From Nocardia sp. CDC159 (GTDB lineage Bacteria > Actinomycetota > Actinomycetes > Mycobacteriales > Mycobacteriaceae), in NCBI RefSeq assembly GCF_023740735.1, contig NZ_JAMRXH010000014.1, forward strand, positions 62,001 to 126,000: DNA of 64,000 nt, written 5' to 3'. The translations under genes were made by a program, and so were the position numbers. The notes under the pieces were generated by a model. That model saw nothing but the letters and a program-made list of their open reading frames with translations. It did no database searches and was not told the origin of the DNA. Positions 8,542 through 17,571 of this stretch are shown one piece after another (the stretch's first letter is position 1; every line of letters starts with the position of its first letter).

Positions 8542-9177
8542 CTACTTCTTGGTCTTCTTCGGCTCGAACTTGACGGTGCCTTGGTCGAGTCTGAGAGTCA
8601 CTTTCTGGTTGTCTTTTCCGAGTCCTCCGGCCTCACATGTGCCTTCCAAGCCACGGAACTCCCCTTTGATGGTGGCCTTCTTGTCCTGCTGACTCTTTTG
8701 CACGTGCTCCGTGGTATCGGCCACGGCCGCGAAAGTCGACGGCTTCTCGCCGCCGAGATCGAGCAGGACCGCGCCAATGCCGTTTTTGAACTTGGGCTCG
8801 CCATTGACGTCCGGATCGTCGAAATCCTGAATCGACAATTTGCACAGGCCGTCACTGTCCAGGTCGGGCTCGCCGATCTCGTCCGGTACCTTGAATTCGG
8901 TCTTCTCCAGGACGCCGCAGCCGGAATCGCCCTTCAACTCGACGTTGTCCTTCAGGGTCAGCACATACAGACCCGAGTACTCTTCCCCCTCCTCATGCTC
9001 CGGCACCTCACGCTCGAACGTGACCTCGGTGCCCTTGGGGATCGTGCAGTTCAGCGTCGTGTCACCATTGTCCTGCGCCACCGAATGCGGCGCCTCCATC
9101 GCGCTGTAGCCCACCGCGGTCGCGCTCAATACCCCGACCGCGAGCGCCCCGGTCCACACCCCGCACTTGCCTTGCAT
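8542..9177 (-). CDS. Secreted protein of unknown function, MMPL operon
   Basis: A 211-residue protein with a signal peptide (MQGKCGVWTGALAVGV, cleaved near residue 33) and an acidic mature part with four Cys residues, enough for two disulfides, followed by a very basic C-terminus ending in KKTKK. I chose the ATG at 9177 because GGAAGG lies six bases before it; longer in-frame starts add an unlikely N-terminus. No family is recognised. Its place 18 bp ahead of the MMPL gene suggests an exported accessory factor, in the position that MmpS proteins take beside MmpL, but no MmpS similarity is visible. Confidence 0.7.
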   Translation of the reverse strand: MQGKCGVWTGALAVGVLSATAVGYSAMEAPHSVAQDNGDTTLNCTIPKGTEVTFEREVPEHEEGEEYSGLYVLTLKDNVELKGDSGCGVLEKTEFKVPDEIGEPDLDSDGLCKLSIQDFDDPDVNGEPKFKNGIGAVLLDLGGEKPSTFAAVADTTEHVQKSQQDKKATIKGEFRGLEGTCEAGGLGKDNQKVTLRLDQGTVKFEPKKTKK

Positions 9178-9503
9178 CGCAATCCTTCCCATAGCAGTGA
9201 CGAAGAACCCGATCTCGACCCGGACCCTACCGAGTGGAAAGACCGAAATGCCGGATTCAACGCTCGACCGCCGCCCAGGATCGAACAGTTCCGGCCGGTA
9301 GTACCGGACTCTCCTCATGTTCGTAGCCGGTCAGAGGCCGGATGGGTGCTGCTTATTTGCGGAAAGTTCGCTGTTTTCTCGACAGATGCGCGCCGGTGTT
9401 GGAGTATCGATGGGATCACTTCATATCGGTTTCCGCTGCGGTGGGCGCGGAGGAGGAATGCGATGAGCAGGACCCTGTCCGATGGTGATTCGACTTCGGG
9501 TCG

Positions 9504-11672
9504 GTGCGTGCGGTGACGGCACCGCGGATATTCAATGCCGGGCCGCCGATCGGGGTGGGCGGGCAGCCCATCACGCTGGTCGAGGCGAGCACGTTCTGCC
9601 TGTCCGATCCGCTCGGGGACATCCGGCCGGGCGGGCCGCAGGGGCTGTACTACCGGGACGCGCGGGTGCTGTCGCGGTGGGAGCTGCGGGTCGACGGGCA
9701 TGCGCTCGAGCCGCTGACCGTGCTGGCGAGCGAGGCGTTCAAGGCGCGCTTCGTGCTGCGGCTGCCGCCGCGCGCGGGACTGGCCGACAGCACGGTGATG
9801 ATCGAACGGCGGCGGCTCATCGGTGAGGGGCTGACCGAGATCGTCTCCGTGCACAACCTCGGCAACGAGGACACCGCGCTCACCATTAGCCTGCACGCCG
9901 ACGCCGACTTCGCCGATCTGTTCGCGGTCAAGGAGGGGCGCACGCATCTGGGCAGCGCCGACGCCGTCGTCGTGGGCGAGCAGCTGCGGCTCACCGACCA
10001 CGGCGACAACGGCCGCGGCCTGCTGCTCACCGCGACCGGTGAGCCCCAGGTCGTGCCGGGTGCGTGCACCTGGCACGCGGTGGTCCCGGCGCACGGTGAA
10101 TGGCGCACCACGCTGCTGGCCCAGCCGGTCGTCGGCCATCACCCGGTGCGCATGGCGATCACCGAGGACGACAATCCGGCGCGGCGAATGAAGGCGTGGC
10201 GCGCCTCGGCCACCAATCTGACCGCCTCCGACGCCGGACTCGCCCACATCCTGCGCCACACCGAGAGCGACCTGGGCGCGCTGCGTATCGAAGGCTCGTT
10301 GCGCGTGGAGGATTCCCAGGGCGGACCGCAGGCGTACGTGGCCGCGGGCGCGCCCTGGTTCATGACCCTGTTCGGCCGCGACAGCCTGATCACCTCGTGG
10401 ATGGCGCTGCTGCTGGACAGCGACCTCGCCGTGGGCACCCTGCGCCAGCTGGCCGAACTGCAGGGCAGCACGGTCGATCCGGTCACCGAGGAGGAACCGG
10501 GCCGGATCATGCACGAGATGCGCCGCGGCCCGGCCGGAGAGCGGGTGCTCGGCGGCAGCGTCTATTACGGGACCGTCGACGCCACACCGCTGTTCGTCAT
10601 GCTGCTCGACGAATGCCGCCGCTGGGGAGCGGACGCCGCGGTCGTCGAGGAGCTGTTGCCCGCCGCCGACCGCGCGCTCGGCTGGATCGACCACTTCGGC
10701 GACCGCGACGGCGACGGCTTCGTCGAATATCAGCGCAAGACCGATCGGGGCCTGGCCAATCAGGGTTGGAAGGACAGCTTCGACGCCATCAACGACGCCA
10801 CCGGACATCTGGCCGAGACGCCGATCGCGCTGTGCGAGGTGCAGGGCTACGTATATGCCGCGCGACTGGCCCGCGCCGCCATCGCCGAGTCCCGCGGCGA
10901 CATCGCCACCGCCGAACGGCTGCGCGGCCAGGCCGCCGATCTGCGCAAGCAGTTCGACGAGGCCTTCTGGATTCCCGAATCCGGTTGGTACGCCCTGGCT
11001 CTGGACGGCCACAAGCGCCGGGTGGACGCGCTCACCAGCAATGTGGCGCACTGCCTGTGGACCGGCATCGTCCCCGACGACCGGGCGGCCCAGCTGATCG
11101 AGTGGCTGGCCGATCCGGCCATGAGCGACGGCTTCGGATTGCGCACCCTGGCCAAGGGCATGGGCGCCTACAACCCGATGAGCTATCACAACGGCTCGAT
11201 CTGGCCGCACGATACGGCCATCGCGATCGCTGGCCTGCTGCGCTACCGGCATCTGCCCGGTGCGACCGAACTGGCCGAACGACTGGGCGAGGGCCTGCTC
11301 GACGCCGCCCTCGCCTTCGACGGCCGGTTGCCCGAATTGTTCTGCGGTTTCCCCCGCGAGCAATTCCGCACGCCCATTCCGTATCCCACCTCCTGCTCCC
11401 CGCAGGCCTGGGCGTCGGCCACGCCGCTGCTGCTGGTCCGCTCGTTCCTGGGACTCGAACCCGATGTCCCGGGAAGCGAAATCGCGCTCGCTCCGCTGTT
11501 GCCCGAGCGCTGGGGTCGACTCGTCCTCGCCGATCTACGGCTGGGCCCGGCCACGATCACCATCGAGGCCGAGGGTTCGGACGGGCGTGTGAGGGGTCTA
11601 CCCGCCGATTGGACGCTCACCGAGCGGCCGGGTCGGCAACTGATGAGTGTTGGGCCCGCCGGTTCGGTGTGA
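9504..11672 (+). CDS. Glycogen-debranching-like amylo-alpha-1,6-glucosidase
   Basis: A 722-residue cytoplasmic enzyme. Residues ~15-210 form the glycogen-debranching N-terminal (GDE_N_bis-type) beta-rich domain (GLYYRDARVLSRWEL), and ~260-660 an (alpha/alpha)6-barrel of the amylo-alpha-1,6-glucosidase/GH63-like class, with WFMTLFGRDSL, the acidic GDRDGDGFVEYQ segment and PMSYHNGSIWPHDTA. These proteins are thought to trim branched alpha-glucans. The GTG at 9504 has no clear ribosome-binding site and another GTG at 9513 is possible. A short gene follows after 32 bp with a strong ribosome-binding site and is probably cotranscribed. Confidence 0.85.
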   Translation: MRAVTAPRIFNAGPPIGVGGQPITLVEASTFCLSDPLGDIRPGGPQGLYYRDARVLSRWELRVDGHALEPLTVLASEAFKARFVLRLPPRAGLADSTVMIERRRLIGEGLTEIVSVHNLGNEDTALTISLHADADFADLFAVKEGRTHLGSADAVVVGEQLRLTDHGDNGRGLLLTATGEPQVVPGACTWHAVVPAHGEWRTTLLAQPVVGHHPVRMAITEDDNPARRMKAWRASATNLTASDAGLAHILRHTESDLGALRIEGSLRVEDSQGGPQAYVAAGAPWFMTLFGRDSLITSWMALLLDSDLAVGTLRQLAELQGSTVDPVTEEEPGRIMHEMRRGPAGERVLGGSVYYGTVDATPLFVMLLDECRRWGADAAVVEELLPAADRALGWIDHFGDRDGDGFVEYQRKTDRGLANQGWKDSFDAINDATGHLAETPIALCEVQGYVYAARLARAAIAESRGDIATAERLRGQAADLRKQFDEAFWIPESGWYALALDGHKRRVDALTSNVAHCLWTGIVPDDRAAQLIEWLADPAMSDGFGLRTLAKGMGAYNPMSYHNGSIWPHDTAIAIAGLLRYRHLPGATELAERLGEGLLDAALAFDGRLPELFCGFPREQFRTPIPYPTSCSPQAWASATPLLLVRSFLGLEPDVPGSEIALAPLLPERWGRLVLADLRLGPATITIEAEGSDGRVRGLPADWTLTERPGRQLMSVGPAGSV

Positions 11673-11704
11673 ACCGGCGGATATGTCGGACAAGGAGGTT
11701 TGAC

Positions 11705-11857
11705 ATGGCTGGAAAACAACACCGGTCACGTTCCGCGAACCGTTCGTCGGCGAGCGAATTGACCCGCGACCAGCTCTACAATATGGCGCGCAGGCGCGGC
11801 ATACCGGGCCGGTCGAAGATGAACAAGCGCCAGCTGGCACGGGCGCTCGGCCGGTAG
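11705..11857 (+). CDS. Small SAP/Rho-N-like nucleic-acid-binding protein
   Basis: A 50-residue very basic protein preceded by AAGGAGG six bases before the ATG. Residues ~18-48 (LTRDQLYNMARRRGIPGRSK then KRQLARAL) look like the helix-extended-helix of SAP and Rho-N domains, which bind DNA or RNA; the N-terminus is Arg/Ser-rich and probably disordered. Proteins of this sort are often labelled plasmid stabilisation or Rho termination factor N-terminal in actinobacteria. It follows the debranching enzyme; a functional link is not obvious. Confidence 0.72.
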   Translation: MAGKQHRSRSANRSSASELTRDQLYNMARRRGIPGRSKMNKRQLARALGR

Positions 11858-11863
11858 CCGACG

Positions 11864-11903
11864 GTTCCTCGGGCCCCCGAGTAGGACTCAGGGCCCGAGG
11901 AAC
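11864..11903. terminator. Bidirectional hairpin between convergent genes
   Basis: A perfect 13-bp inverted repeat: GTTCCTCGGGCCC at 11864-11876 and its complement at 11891-11903, with a 14-base loop. It lies just after the small SAP-like gene and overlaps the last codons of the convergent channel-like gene, so it can serve both. There is no T-tract, as is common for actinobacterial terminators. Confidence 0.6.
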
Positions 11904-13066
11904 GCCACCGTCGCGATGAACATCAGCCCGGTGAAGACCGGCCAGAACACCAGCTTCGGGAGCAGATTCTCCCGCCACGCCACGAATCTGCGCAGACCAC
12001 CGGTGAGCAGCATGGTGGCATTGAACGCCACCAGCAGCGTCATCGCGTACAGCGCGAAATACCAGAATTCGATATAAGAGATTCCGGCCGAACCGGTTTC
12101 GGTGCGCGCGGCATTGTCGTTGACCGCGACGACCAGCACGGTGGACACCGAGAAACCGATGATCGCGAAGGCCGTGAAGCCGGATATGGTGCGCCGATCG
12201 GGATCGGTCGTGATGACGAACAGCGACAGGAACATCAGCAGCGCCAGCAGCAACACCGGCACGATGCGGCCGATCAGCGGCCCCACCAGGCTGCGATCGA
12301 TGCCGAGATTGAAATACAGATCCGAGGCCTGATAGGCCATGCGATTGTGTTGCAGACCGAATTCGCGGTGCTCGAAGCTGAAGACCGTGTAGTCGGCATG
12401 CCAATTGCCGAGCACCAGACCGGGATCCAGCCCGGCCAGCTTCGCGGGTTCCCACGGCTTCGGGAATGCCTCGAAGTCGGGTACGAGCTGCACCGGCTTG
12501 TGCAGATCGGCCGACCGCATGCGCAGCCACACGTCCTGACGATCCAGTGGATAGTTGCGATAGTCGAACTGCTGGCGGAAGATGCCGTTGAACGACCACA
12601 CCTCGATGCGGGTGCCGCGATCGTCGAAATTGAACGCCGGGGTCACGGTGCGGGGATTGTCACCCTCGGGCAGCAGCACGCCGTGCACGATATCCGGCGG
12701 CAGCGAGGCATCCAGGCGCTGCCAGATCATGCCGGTCGCCTTGACCGCGTACGGATTCACGAATTCCAGCGACAGCATCAGCACGCCGGTCGGAATCCGG
12801 TAGTAGGTGTCGCCCGGTTTCCACTGCTGTGCCACGGCCGCGTCCACCTGTTCGGAGTTCACCGCGACCGTGCCGATGACGGCCTCGGAAAAATCCGGCC
12901 GATCGGCCTTGAACCAGGAATGCACGGTGCCGCCCGCGAGCAGGACCGTCACCACCAGTGACAGCATCCACCACAGATGCCGCTGCAGCCGCCGCACGCT
13001 GCGGCGGTGCTGATCGTCGCCACTACTGCCCGGTGTGGGATCGGGCGGCTCGGCGTGGTGGGCCAT
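11888..13066 (-). CDS. Membrane protein with pentameric ligand-gated channel-like architecture
   Basis: A 392-residue protein: one N-terminal helix (~33-49), an outside beta-rich domain of ~210 residues, then four helices (~266-286, 293-316, 330-354, 372-390) with almost no C-terminal tail. The outside domain carries FDYRNYPLDRQDVWLRM (YPLDRQ at ~172-177), matching the loop that in Cys-loop/Pro-loop receptors reads YPFDxQ, and a TGVLMLSLEF...TGMIWQ segment like the first binding-domain strands. Helix 1 has the conserved Pro (IVPVLLLALL). ATG 13066 is preferred over TTG 13072. An alternative is an uncharacterised DUF4436-like actinobacterial family. Ligand and ion are unknown. Confidence 0.6.
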   Translation of the reverse strand: MAHHAEPPDPTPGSSGDDQHRRSVRRLQRHLWWMLSLVVTVLLAGGTVHSWFKADRPDFSEAVIGTVAVNSEQVDAAVAQQWKPGDTYYRIPTGVLMLSLEFVNPYAVKATGMIWQRLDASLPPDIVHGVLLPEGDNPRTVTPAFNFDDRGTRIEVWSFNGIFRQQFDYRNYPLDRQDVWLRMRSADLHKPVQLVPDFEAFPKPWEPAKLAGLDPGLVLGNWHADYTVFSFEHREFGLQHNRMAYQASDLYFNLGIDRSLVGPLIGRIVPVLLLALLMFLSLFVITTDPDRRTISGFTAFAIIGFSVSTVLVVAVNDNAARTETGSAGISYIEFWYFALYAMTLLVAFNATMLLTGGLRRFVAWRENLLPKLVFWPVFTGLMFIATVAFLGP

Positions 13067-13139
13067 TCGCAAATATTAACCAATCGTTAGCCAAACGCTC
13101 TGTAAGCAGCCGCTGTTCGCGCGAGTGTCGCAGTACCCC

Positions 13140-14660
13140 TCAGCGCGCGCAGGGTTGGCACAGTGCGACAGCGAGCGTGCGCACTGTTTGCTCATGATCG
13201 AGGGTCTCGATGCGCTCCAGCCGCGACAGCGTCTCCGCGCCCCCACCGACGCCGAGGAATTTCGCGCCCGCGATCACCTGATGATGCTGCCGGGTCGCCG
13301 GGCCGGTCATGCCGATCGGCCGGTCGCACTGCTCGGTCAACCGGCGCCCGTCGGCCAGCTCGATCACCACCCGCGCGCCGATGGACATGGTCGCCTGCTC
13401 GAAAGTCGCCTCGGGCAGGCCGAGTTCGGCCAACCGGCGCGGCAGCTCCTCACCCGCCCACGCCTGCAGTTCGGGCCAGGTGGCCGCGCGCGGCCCGGCC
13501 CAGCGCAGCGCCTCGCCCAGCGGGGCGGTGGCCCGCAGCATCTGCTCGGTGAGGGCGGTGTCGTGTTCCACGCTCACCTTGTCGGCCAGCCGCCAGCGCC
13601 GCTCGTCGTCCAGCGCACCCGGGCCCAGATCCTCGGGGCCCAGCCTGCCGGTCAGCAGGATGGTCGCCAGCCCGTAGCCGAGCGCGAAATTGGCCGCGGC
13701 GACCGGGGTTCGGCGGCCGTCCAGGAACGGCCGCACCTTGCGGTCGAGCAGATAGGTCAGCAGGCAGCCGTGCACGACGATGCGGCGGATCGAGGACAGC
13801 TCGCGCTCGTGCAGCCGCGCGCTGAGCCGTTCGGCGCATTCGTAGGCCGCCTGCGCGTAGGCGCTGCCGGGAAAACGCTTGAACCCCACCGTATCCGTAT
13901 GCCAGCGCCGCCCGAGCCCGGCCACCAGCAGATCCGGCAGCGGCACCGCGGACAACTGCGCCAGCAGGCCGTCGCCGCCGTCGAGCAGTTCGGTGGTGCA
14001 GCGCATGCCGTGTGCGGCGGCATCGCAGGCGTCCAGCGCCGAGCGCACCGGCAGCGCGGCGGTGAGCGGCTTGAGGTCGCTGCCGAGCACGGCGCGGTGC
14101 AGCGGGGTGGGCACCATCCCCAGCGCCAGCCCTAGCGCCGAGGCCCATTCGATCGCCGGGGCCCGGCGCGCGTGCAGCAGTGCGGTGGCCGCCCCGACCA
14201 GGTGGCAGTGGGTGTTGGCCTGCGCCCGGAAGAACGGCCCGAGAATCGTCGCGGCCGTGAGCCGGGCCGCGCATTCGTTGGCCACCACGATGGTCGTCAG
14301 CAGTTCGCGCCCGTCCATGCCCAGCGGACGCGCATAGGCCACCGGCACGGTCGCACACGACGCCGACAGATGTCCGACGAAGGACACATCGTCGAAGTCC
14401 AGGCAGGTGGCCAGGCCCGCCAGCGCGGCCGCGGACTGTTTGGGTTCGCCGCGCAGCGGGGCGCCGAACGTCGCGACCAGGGCGCGCCCGAGCGGATGCG
14501 ACAGCGAGGCCCGCACGGTCGCCAGAGTCGAGATGAGCTGGCTGCGCGCCAGGGCGAGGGTGGTCGCGGGAATGTTCTCGTAGCGCACGGTGCGCGCCCA
14601 GGTCGCCAGTTCGGCGGTGCTGCCGACGGCCCGGCCGATCGCCTCCACCGAGAGCGTCAT
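13140..14660 (-). CDS. MmgE/PrpD family protein
   Basis: A 506-residue protein of the MmgE/PrpD fold, which includes 2-methylcitrate dehydratase, cis-aconitate decarboxylase and iminodisuccinate epimerase. Family features seen are the N-terminal helical domain with CLDFDDVSFVGHLSAS (compare the D/N-D-x-x-x-HPSA active-site stretch) and a later KRFPGSAYAQAAYECAE segment. In this copy the usual HPS is HLSAS. The ATG at 14660 overlaps the upstream stop by 4 bp (ATGA). It is the last gene of a five-gene operon and probably handles a small di- or tricarboxylic acid made or used by that pathway. Confidence 0.78.
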   Translation of the reverse strand: MTLSVEAIGRAVGSTAELATWARTVRYENIPATTLALARSQLISTLATVRASLSHPLGRALVATFGAPLRGEPKQSAAALAGLATCLDFDDVSFVGHLSASCATVPVAYARPLGMDGRELLTTIVVANECAARLTAATILGPFFRAQANTHCHLVGAATALLHARRAPAIEWASALGLALGMVPTPLHRAVLGSDLKPLTAALPVRSALDACDAAAHGMRCTTELLDGGDGLLAQLSAVPLPDLLVAGLGRRWHTDTVGFKRFPGSAYAQAAYECAERLSARLHERELSSIRRIVVHGCLLTYLLDRKVRPFLDGRRTPVAAANFALGYGLATILLTGRLGPEDLGPGALDDERRWRLADKVSVEHDTALTEQMLRATAPLGEALRWAGPRAATWPELQAWAGEELPRRLAELGLPEATFEQATMSIGARVVIELADGRRLTEQCDRPIGMTGPATRQHHQVIAGAKFLGVGGGAETLSRLERIETLDHEQTVRTLAVALCQPCAR

Positions 14661-15154
14661 AGCGGCTGGCTCGCCAGTTTGGCCGTGACCGCGGCGGCCA
14701 CGGCGGGATCGTCGACCACCCGCGCGTCGCCGAGCAGTTGGAACAGCGCCAGCGCGATGCCCTCCTTGAGCACCTTCTCCGCGACCGGCTCGAGGATGCC
14801 CGCCAGGCTCGGAATGCCGAAATCGAAGGCGGCCTCGAAGTGCACGGCACAACCCGTCCCTACACTGTCCACCCGCCAGGTACCGCGGAAGACGTCGAAG
14901 TCGCCGGTCGTCTGCTCGAAGACGATGCGGCGCTGCTCGGGCTGGAAGTAGTCCACCTCCGACCAGCGCAGCGGCCCGTTGCGGAAGCACACCTCCCAGT
15001 CGCTGGACAGCGGTGCGCCGTCGCGGGTTTCGTGAACCACCACCGAGCGCACCTCGGCCACCAGCTCCGGATAGCGCTCGAATTCGGCGATTCGCGCATA
15101 GGCGTCGGCCGCCACGCAGGTGGCGGATCCGACCGTCAGCTGGACTGCACGCAT
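14657..15154 (-). CDS. START/SRPBCC-fold polyketide cyclase-like protein
   Basis: A 165-residue protein of the SRPBCC (Coq10/polyketide cyclase) type: IAEFERYPELVAEV near residues 22-36, strands with SDWEVCFRNGPLRWSEVDYF, and a long C-terminal helix. Members bind hydrophobic ligands in a deep pocket; some cyclise polyketides or carry quinones. It overlaps the MmgE/PrpD start by 4 bp and follows the aminotransferase gene by 4 bp, so it is an integral part of the operon. Confidence 0.75.
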   Translation of the reverse strand: MRAVQLTVGSATCVAADAYARIAEFERYPELVAEVRSVVVHETRDGAPLSSDWEVCFRNGPLRWSEVDYFQPEQRRIVFEQTTGDFDVFRGTWRVDSVGTGCAVHFEAAFDFGIPSLAGILEPVAEKVLKEGIALALFQLLGDARVVDDPAVAAAVTAKLASQPL

Positions 15155-15158
15155 TCGC

Positions 15159-16427
15159 TCACCTCTCGCTGTGTGGGTAACGTTCGGCCAGCGCCGTCAC
15201 CGCCTGGGTGAAGCGCTCCAGCAGAAAGCCCACCTCGGCCCGATCCAGCACCGCCGGAGGCGTGAGCCGCAGCACCCGTTCGCAATTGAGCGAATGGCTG
15301 GGGATGACGTGGTGGCGGACCAGTTCGATGAGTAGCTCGCCCGCCAGCGCCGGATCCACGAATTCGATGCCGATCAGCAGCCCCCGCCCGCGCACCTCGC
15401 GGATCTGCACACCCAGCGCATCGTGGGCGATATCGTCGATCGCGCAGAGCAATTCGGCTCCCAGCTGGGCGGACCGCTCCACCAGGCCGTCGTCCTCGAT
15501 GGCGGTGAGGGCACCGCACACCGCGGCCATGGCCAGCGGCGCGGCGGAGAAGGTCGAGGTGTGCAGGAACGGGTCGCGATCGAGCACCGCGTAGGCCTTC
15601 TCGGTCGCGATGGCCGCCGCGACGGGCAGCACTCCGCCGCCGAGTGCCTTGCCGGACAGCAGGATGTCCGGCTGCACGCCCTCGAGGTTCGATCCCCACC
15701 AGGCCCCCAACCGGCCCAGTCCGGTCTGAATCTCGTCGACCACCAGCAGCGCCCCGAACTCCGAGCACAACACCCGCACACTGTGCAGATAGCCGGGCGT
15801 GGGCGCGACGACGCCCGCCTCCCCCTGCACCGGTTCGACGATCACGCACGCGGTGCCCGCGTACCGCTCCAGCGCGGCGTGCAGGGCGGGGACGTCGTTG
15901 TAGGGAATATGGGTCACATCCGGCAGCAGCGGTCGAAACGGGTCCTGGAACAGGCTTTTCGCCGTCACCGACAGCGCACCCAGCGTCTTGCCGTGATATC
16001 CGCCGTGCATGGAGATCAGATGCCGGTGCCCGGACAGGCGGGCGATCTTGATGGCGGTCTCGGTCGCCTCCGCCCCCGAACCGCAGAAGTGCACGCGTTC
16101 CAGCCCCGCGGGGGCGACCCCGGCCAACATCCGGGCGGCGCGAGCCGCGGTGGGCTCCAGGAACATTCGCGTGCCGATCGGGTGCCTATGCAGCTGGTGT
16201 TGCACCTCGGCCACCACGGCCGGATGCCGCGCGCCGGTGATGAAGACGCCGTATCCGCCCGCGTTCAGATATTCCTCGCCGTCGGCCGTGGTGACCCACG
16301 CGCCCCGCGATTCGACCTCCACCTGTCCGCCCAGCAACTCGGCGATGCGCGCCCGGCCGGAGCTGAGGTTGTCGCGATACGCCCGCGCCACCCATTCGGC
16401 GCTGGTATCGCTCTGCTCTAGCGTCAT
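15159..16427 (-). CDS. Class III PLP-dependent aminotransferase
   Basis: A 422-residue fold-type I aminotransferase of the ornithine/acetylornithine/putrescine group. The PLP Lys is ~260 in LLSGKALGGG, Asp231 is in VVDEIQTGLGR, and the GSGAEATETAIK phosphate-binding region is at ~116-127. These enzymes move an amino group between a terminal amine and a keto acid or aldehyde. An aldehyde dehydrogenase lies two genes upstream, so an amine -> aldehyde -> acid sequence is plausible. The gene starts 9 bp after the acyl-CoA dehydrogenase gene. Confidence 0.87.
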   Translation of the reverse strand: MTLEQSDTSAEWVARAYRDNLSSGRARIAELLGGQVEVESRGAWVTTADGEEYLNAGGYGVFITGARHPAVVAEVQHQLHRHPIGTRMFLEPTAARAARMLAGVAPAGLERVHFCGSGAEATETAIKIARLSGHRHLISMHGGYHGKTLGALSVTAKSLFQDPFRPLLPDVTHIPYNDVPALHAALERYAGTACVIVEPVQGEAGVVAPTPGYLHSVRVLCSEFGALLVVDEIQTGLGRLGAWWGSNLEGVQPDILLSGKALGGGVLPVAAAIATEKAYAVLDRDPFLHTSTFSAAPLAMAAVCGALTAIEDDGLVERSAQLGAELLCAIDDIAHDALGVQIREVRGRGLLIGIEFVDPALAGELLIELVRHHVIPSHSLNCERVLRLTPPAVLDRAEVGFLLERFTQAVTALAERYPHSER

Positions 16428-16436
16428 GGATCCCCT

Positions 16437-17564
16437 TCAGTCGATGAGAAATGGTGCGCCGGACAGGCTTTCGGCAAGCGCGTCGCCACAGGCCGCCCGC
16501 GTGGGCGGGTGGAAGGCCAGACAGCGACTCGCGGTCGCCAGGTAGGCGACCTCCGGCGTGGTGACGAAGGCCATGCCGCCGAGGGCCGCCATGGCCCGGG
16601 CGGCCGCCTCGCCGATGGCGTCCTGCACGGCGAAGCGGGCGAGCACGGTCTTGGCCAGGGCGGCGTTGTCGCAACGGCCCTCGATCAGCAGCCGTGCCAC
16701 CGGCTCCAGCAGCAGGGCCGCGCTCTCGAGCCGGATTCCCAAGTCCGACAGCGTCTCCCGGCTCGCCCGCCCCGCCCGGAAGGCGCGCTCCACCAGTGCG
16801 CTGGCCATGCCGAGATAGCAGGCGCAGATCAGCAGTTCGAACCACAGGAAGCCGACGGTCTGCAATTCGTCGAGCACACCGTGGGCGTCCACCCCGGCGG
16901 TGACAGCCAGCCGCTCGTCGACGAAGACCTCCGCCAGCCGCACCTCCTCGCTCTCGGCCCCGGCCAGGATCGGGGTGGACCAGAACGGATGCACCGAAAT
17001 ACCCTCGGCGGCGGCCGGAATCAACAGCATCAATGGTTCGGCGCGGCCCGGCACCGCCGCACTGGCCGACAGCAGATCCATCGAGGACGCCATGCTGCAG
17101 GGGCGTTTCGAGCCGCTGATGCGGTAGCCGCCCGCCACGGGAGCGGCGGTCACGGTCGGCGACAGGATGCCCTGTCCGGGCCGCCCCTCGGCGAAACCCG
17201 AAGCGACGAGCAGATTCTGGTCCGCGATGCCCTGCAGGACGGCCCATTCGGTACCCGCGGCGCGCAGGCTGTCGGCGAGGGTGAACAGGGTGGCGACCGA
17301 GAAGTGGTGCATGGCGGTGGCGACCGACAGCGACGGCGCGACCGATGCCAGCGCGCGCACCACCGCCACCGCCTCCAGCGGATCGACGCCGCACCCGCCG
17401 TAGGCCGCGGGTATCACCAGCCCCGGACCGCCGAACTTGCGGAACAGCTCCAATCCGGGATTGCCGGGCTGTTCGAGTTCGGGCAGCGGCACGTCGGCCA
17501 GCGCCGAATACAGTCCGGGCAGCCGCCTTTCGCAGACCGCCCTGGCTTCGTCGAGGCTTCGCAC
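16437..17564 (-). CDS. Acyl-CoA dehydrogenase family flavoprotein
   Basis: A ~375-residue acyl-CoA dehydrogenase-like protein. Residues ~45-105 are the N-terminal helical domain (FGGPGLVIPAAYGGCGVDPL), followed by a beta domain (GYRISGSKRPCSM) and a C-terminal helical bundle. It probably binds FAD; whether it oxidises an acyl-CoA or an ACP-bound substrate is not clear, and I could not assign the catalytic Glu. The GTG at 17564 lies 7 bp after the aldehyde dehydrogenase stop; no longer start is available without running far into that gene. The ribosome-binding site is weak. Confidence 0.78.
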   Translation of the reverse strand: MRSLDEARAVCERRLPGLYSALADVPLPELEQPGNPGLELFRKFGGPGLVIPAAYGGCGVDPLEAVAVVRALASVAPSLSVATAMHHFSVATLFTLADSLRAAGTEWAVLQGIADQNLLVASGFAEGRPGQGILSPTVTAAPVAGGYRISGSKRPCSMASSMDLLSASAAVPGRAEPLMLLIPAAAEGISVHPFWSTPILAGAESEEVRLAEVFVDERLAVTAGVDAHGVLDELQTVGFLWFELLICACYLGMASALVERAFRAGRASRETLSDLGIRLESAALLLEPVARLLIEGRCDNAALAKTVLARFAVQDAIGEAAARAMAALGGMAFVTTPEVAYLATASRCLAFHPPTRAACGDALAESLSGAPFLID

Positions 17565-17571
17565 CGCGGCC

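Noticed and set aside
9315..11363. A 682-codon minus-strand frame opposite the debranching enzyme
   Set aside because: No domain, Gln/Gly/Ala/Arg-rich composition typical of an antisense shadow, and the plus strand has a clear family match.
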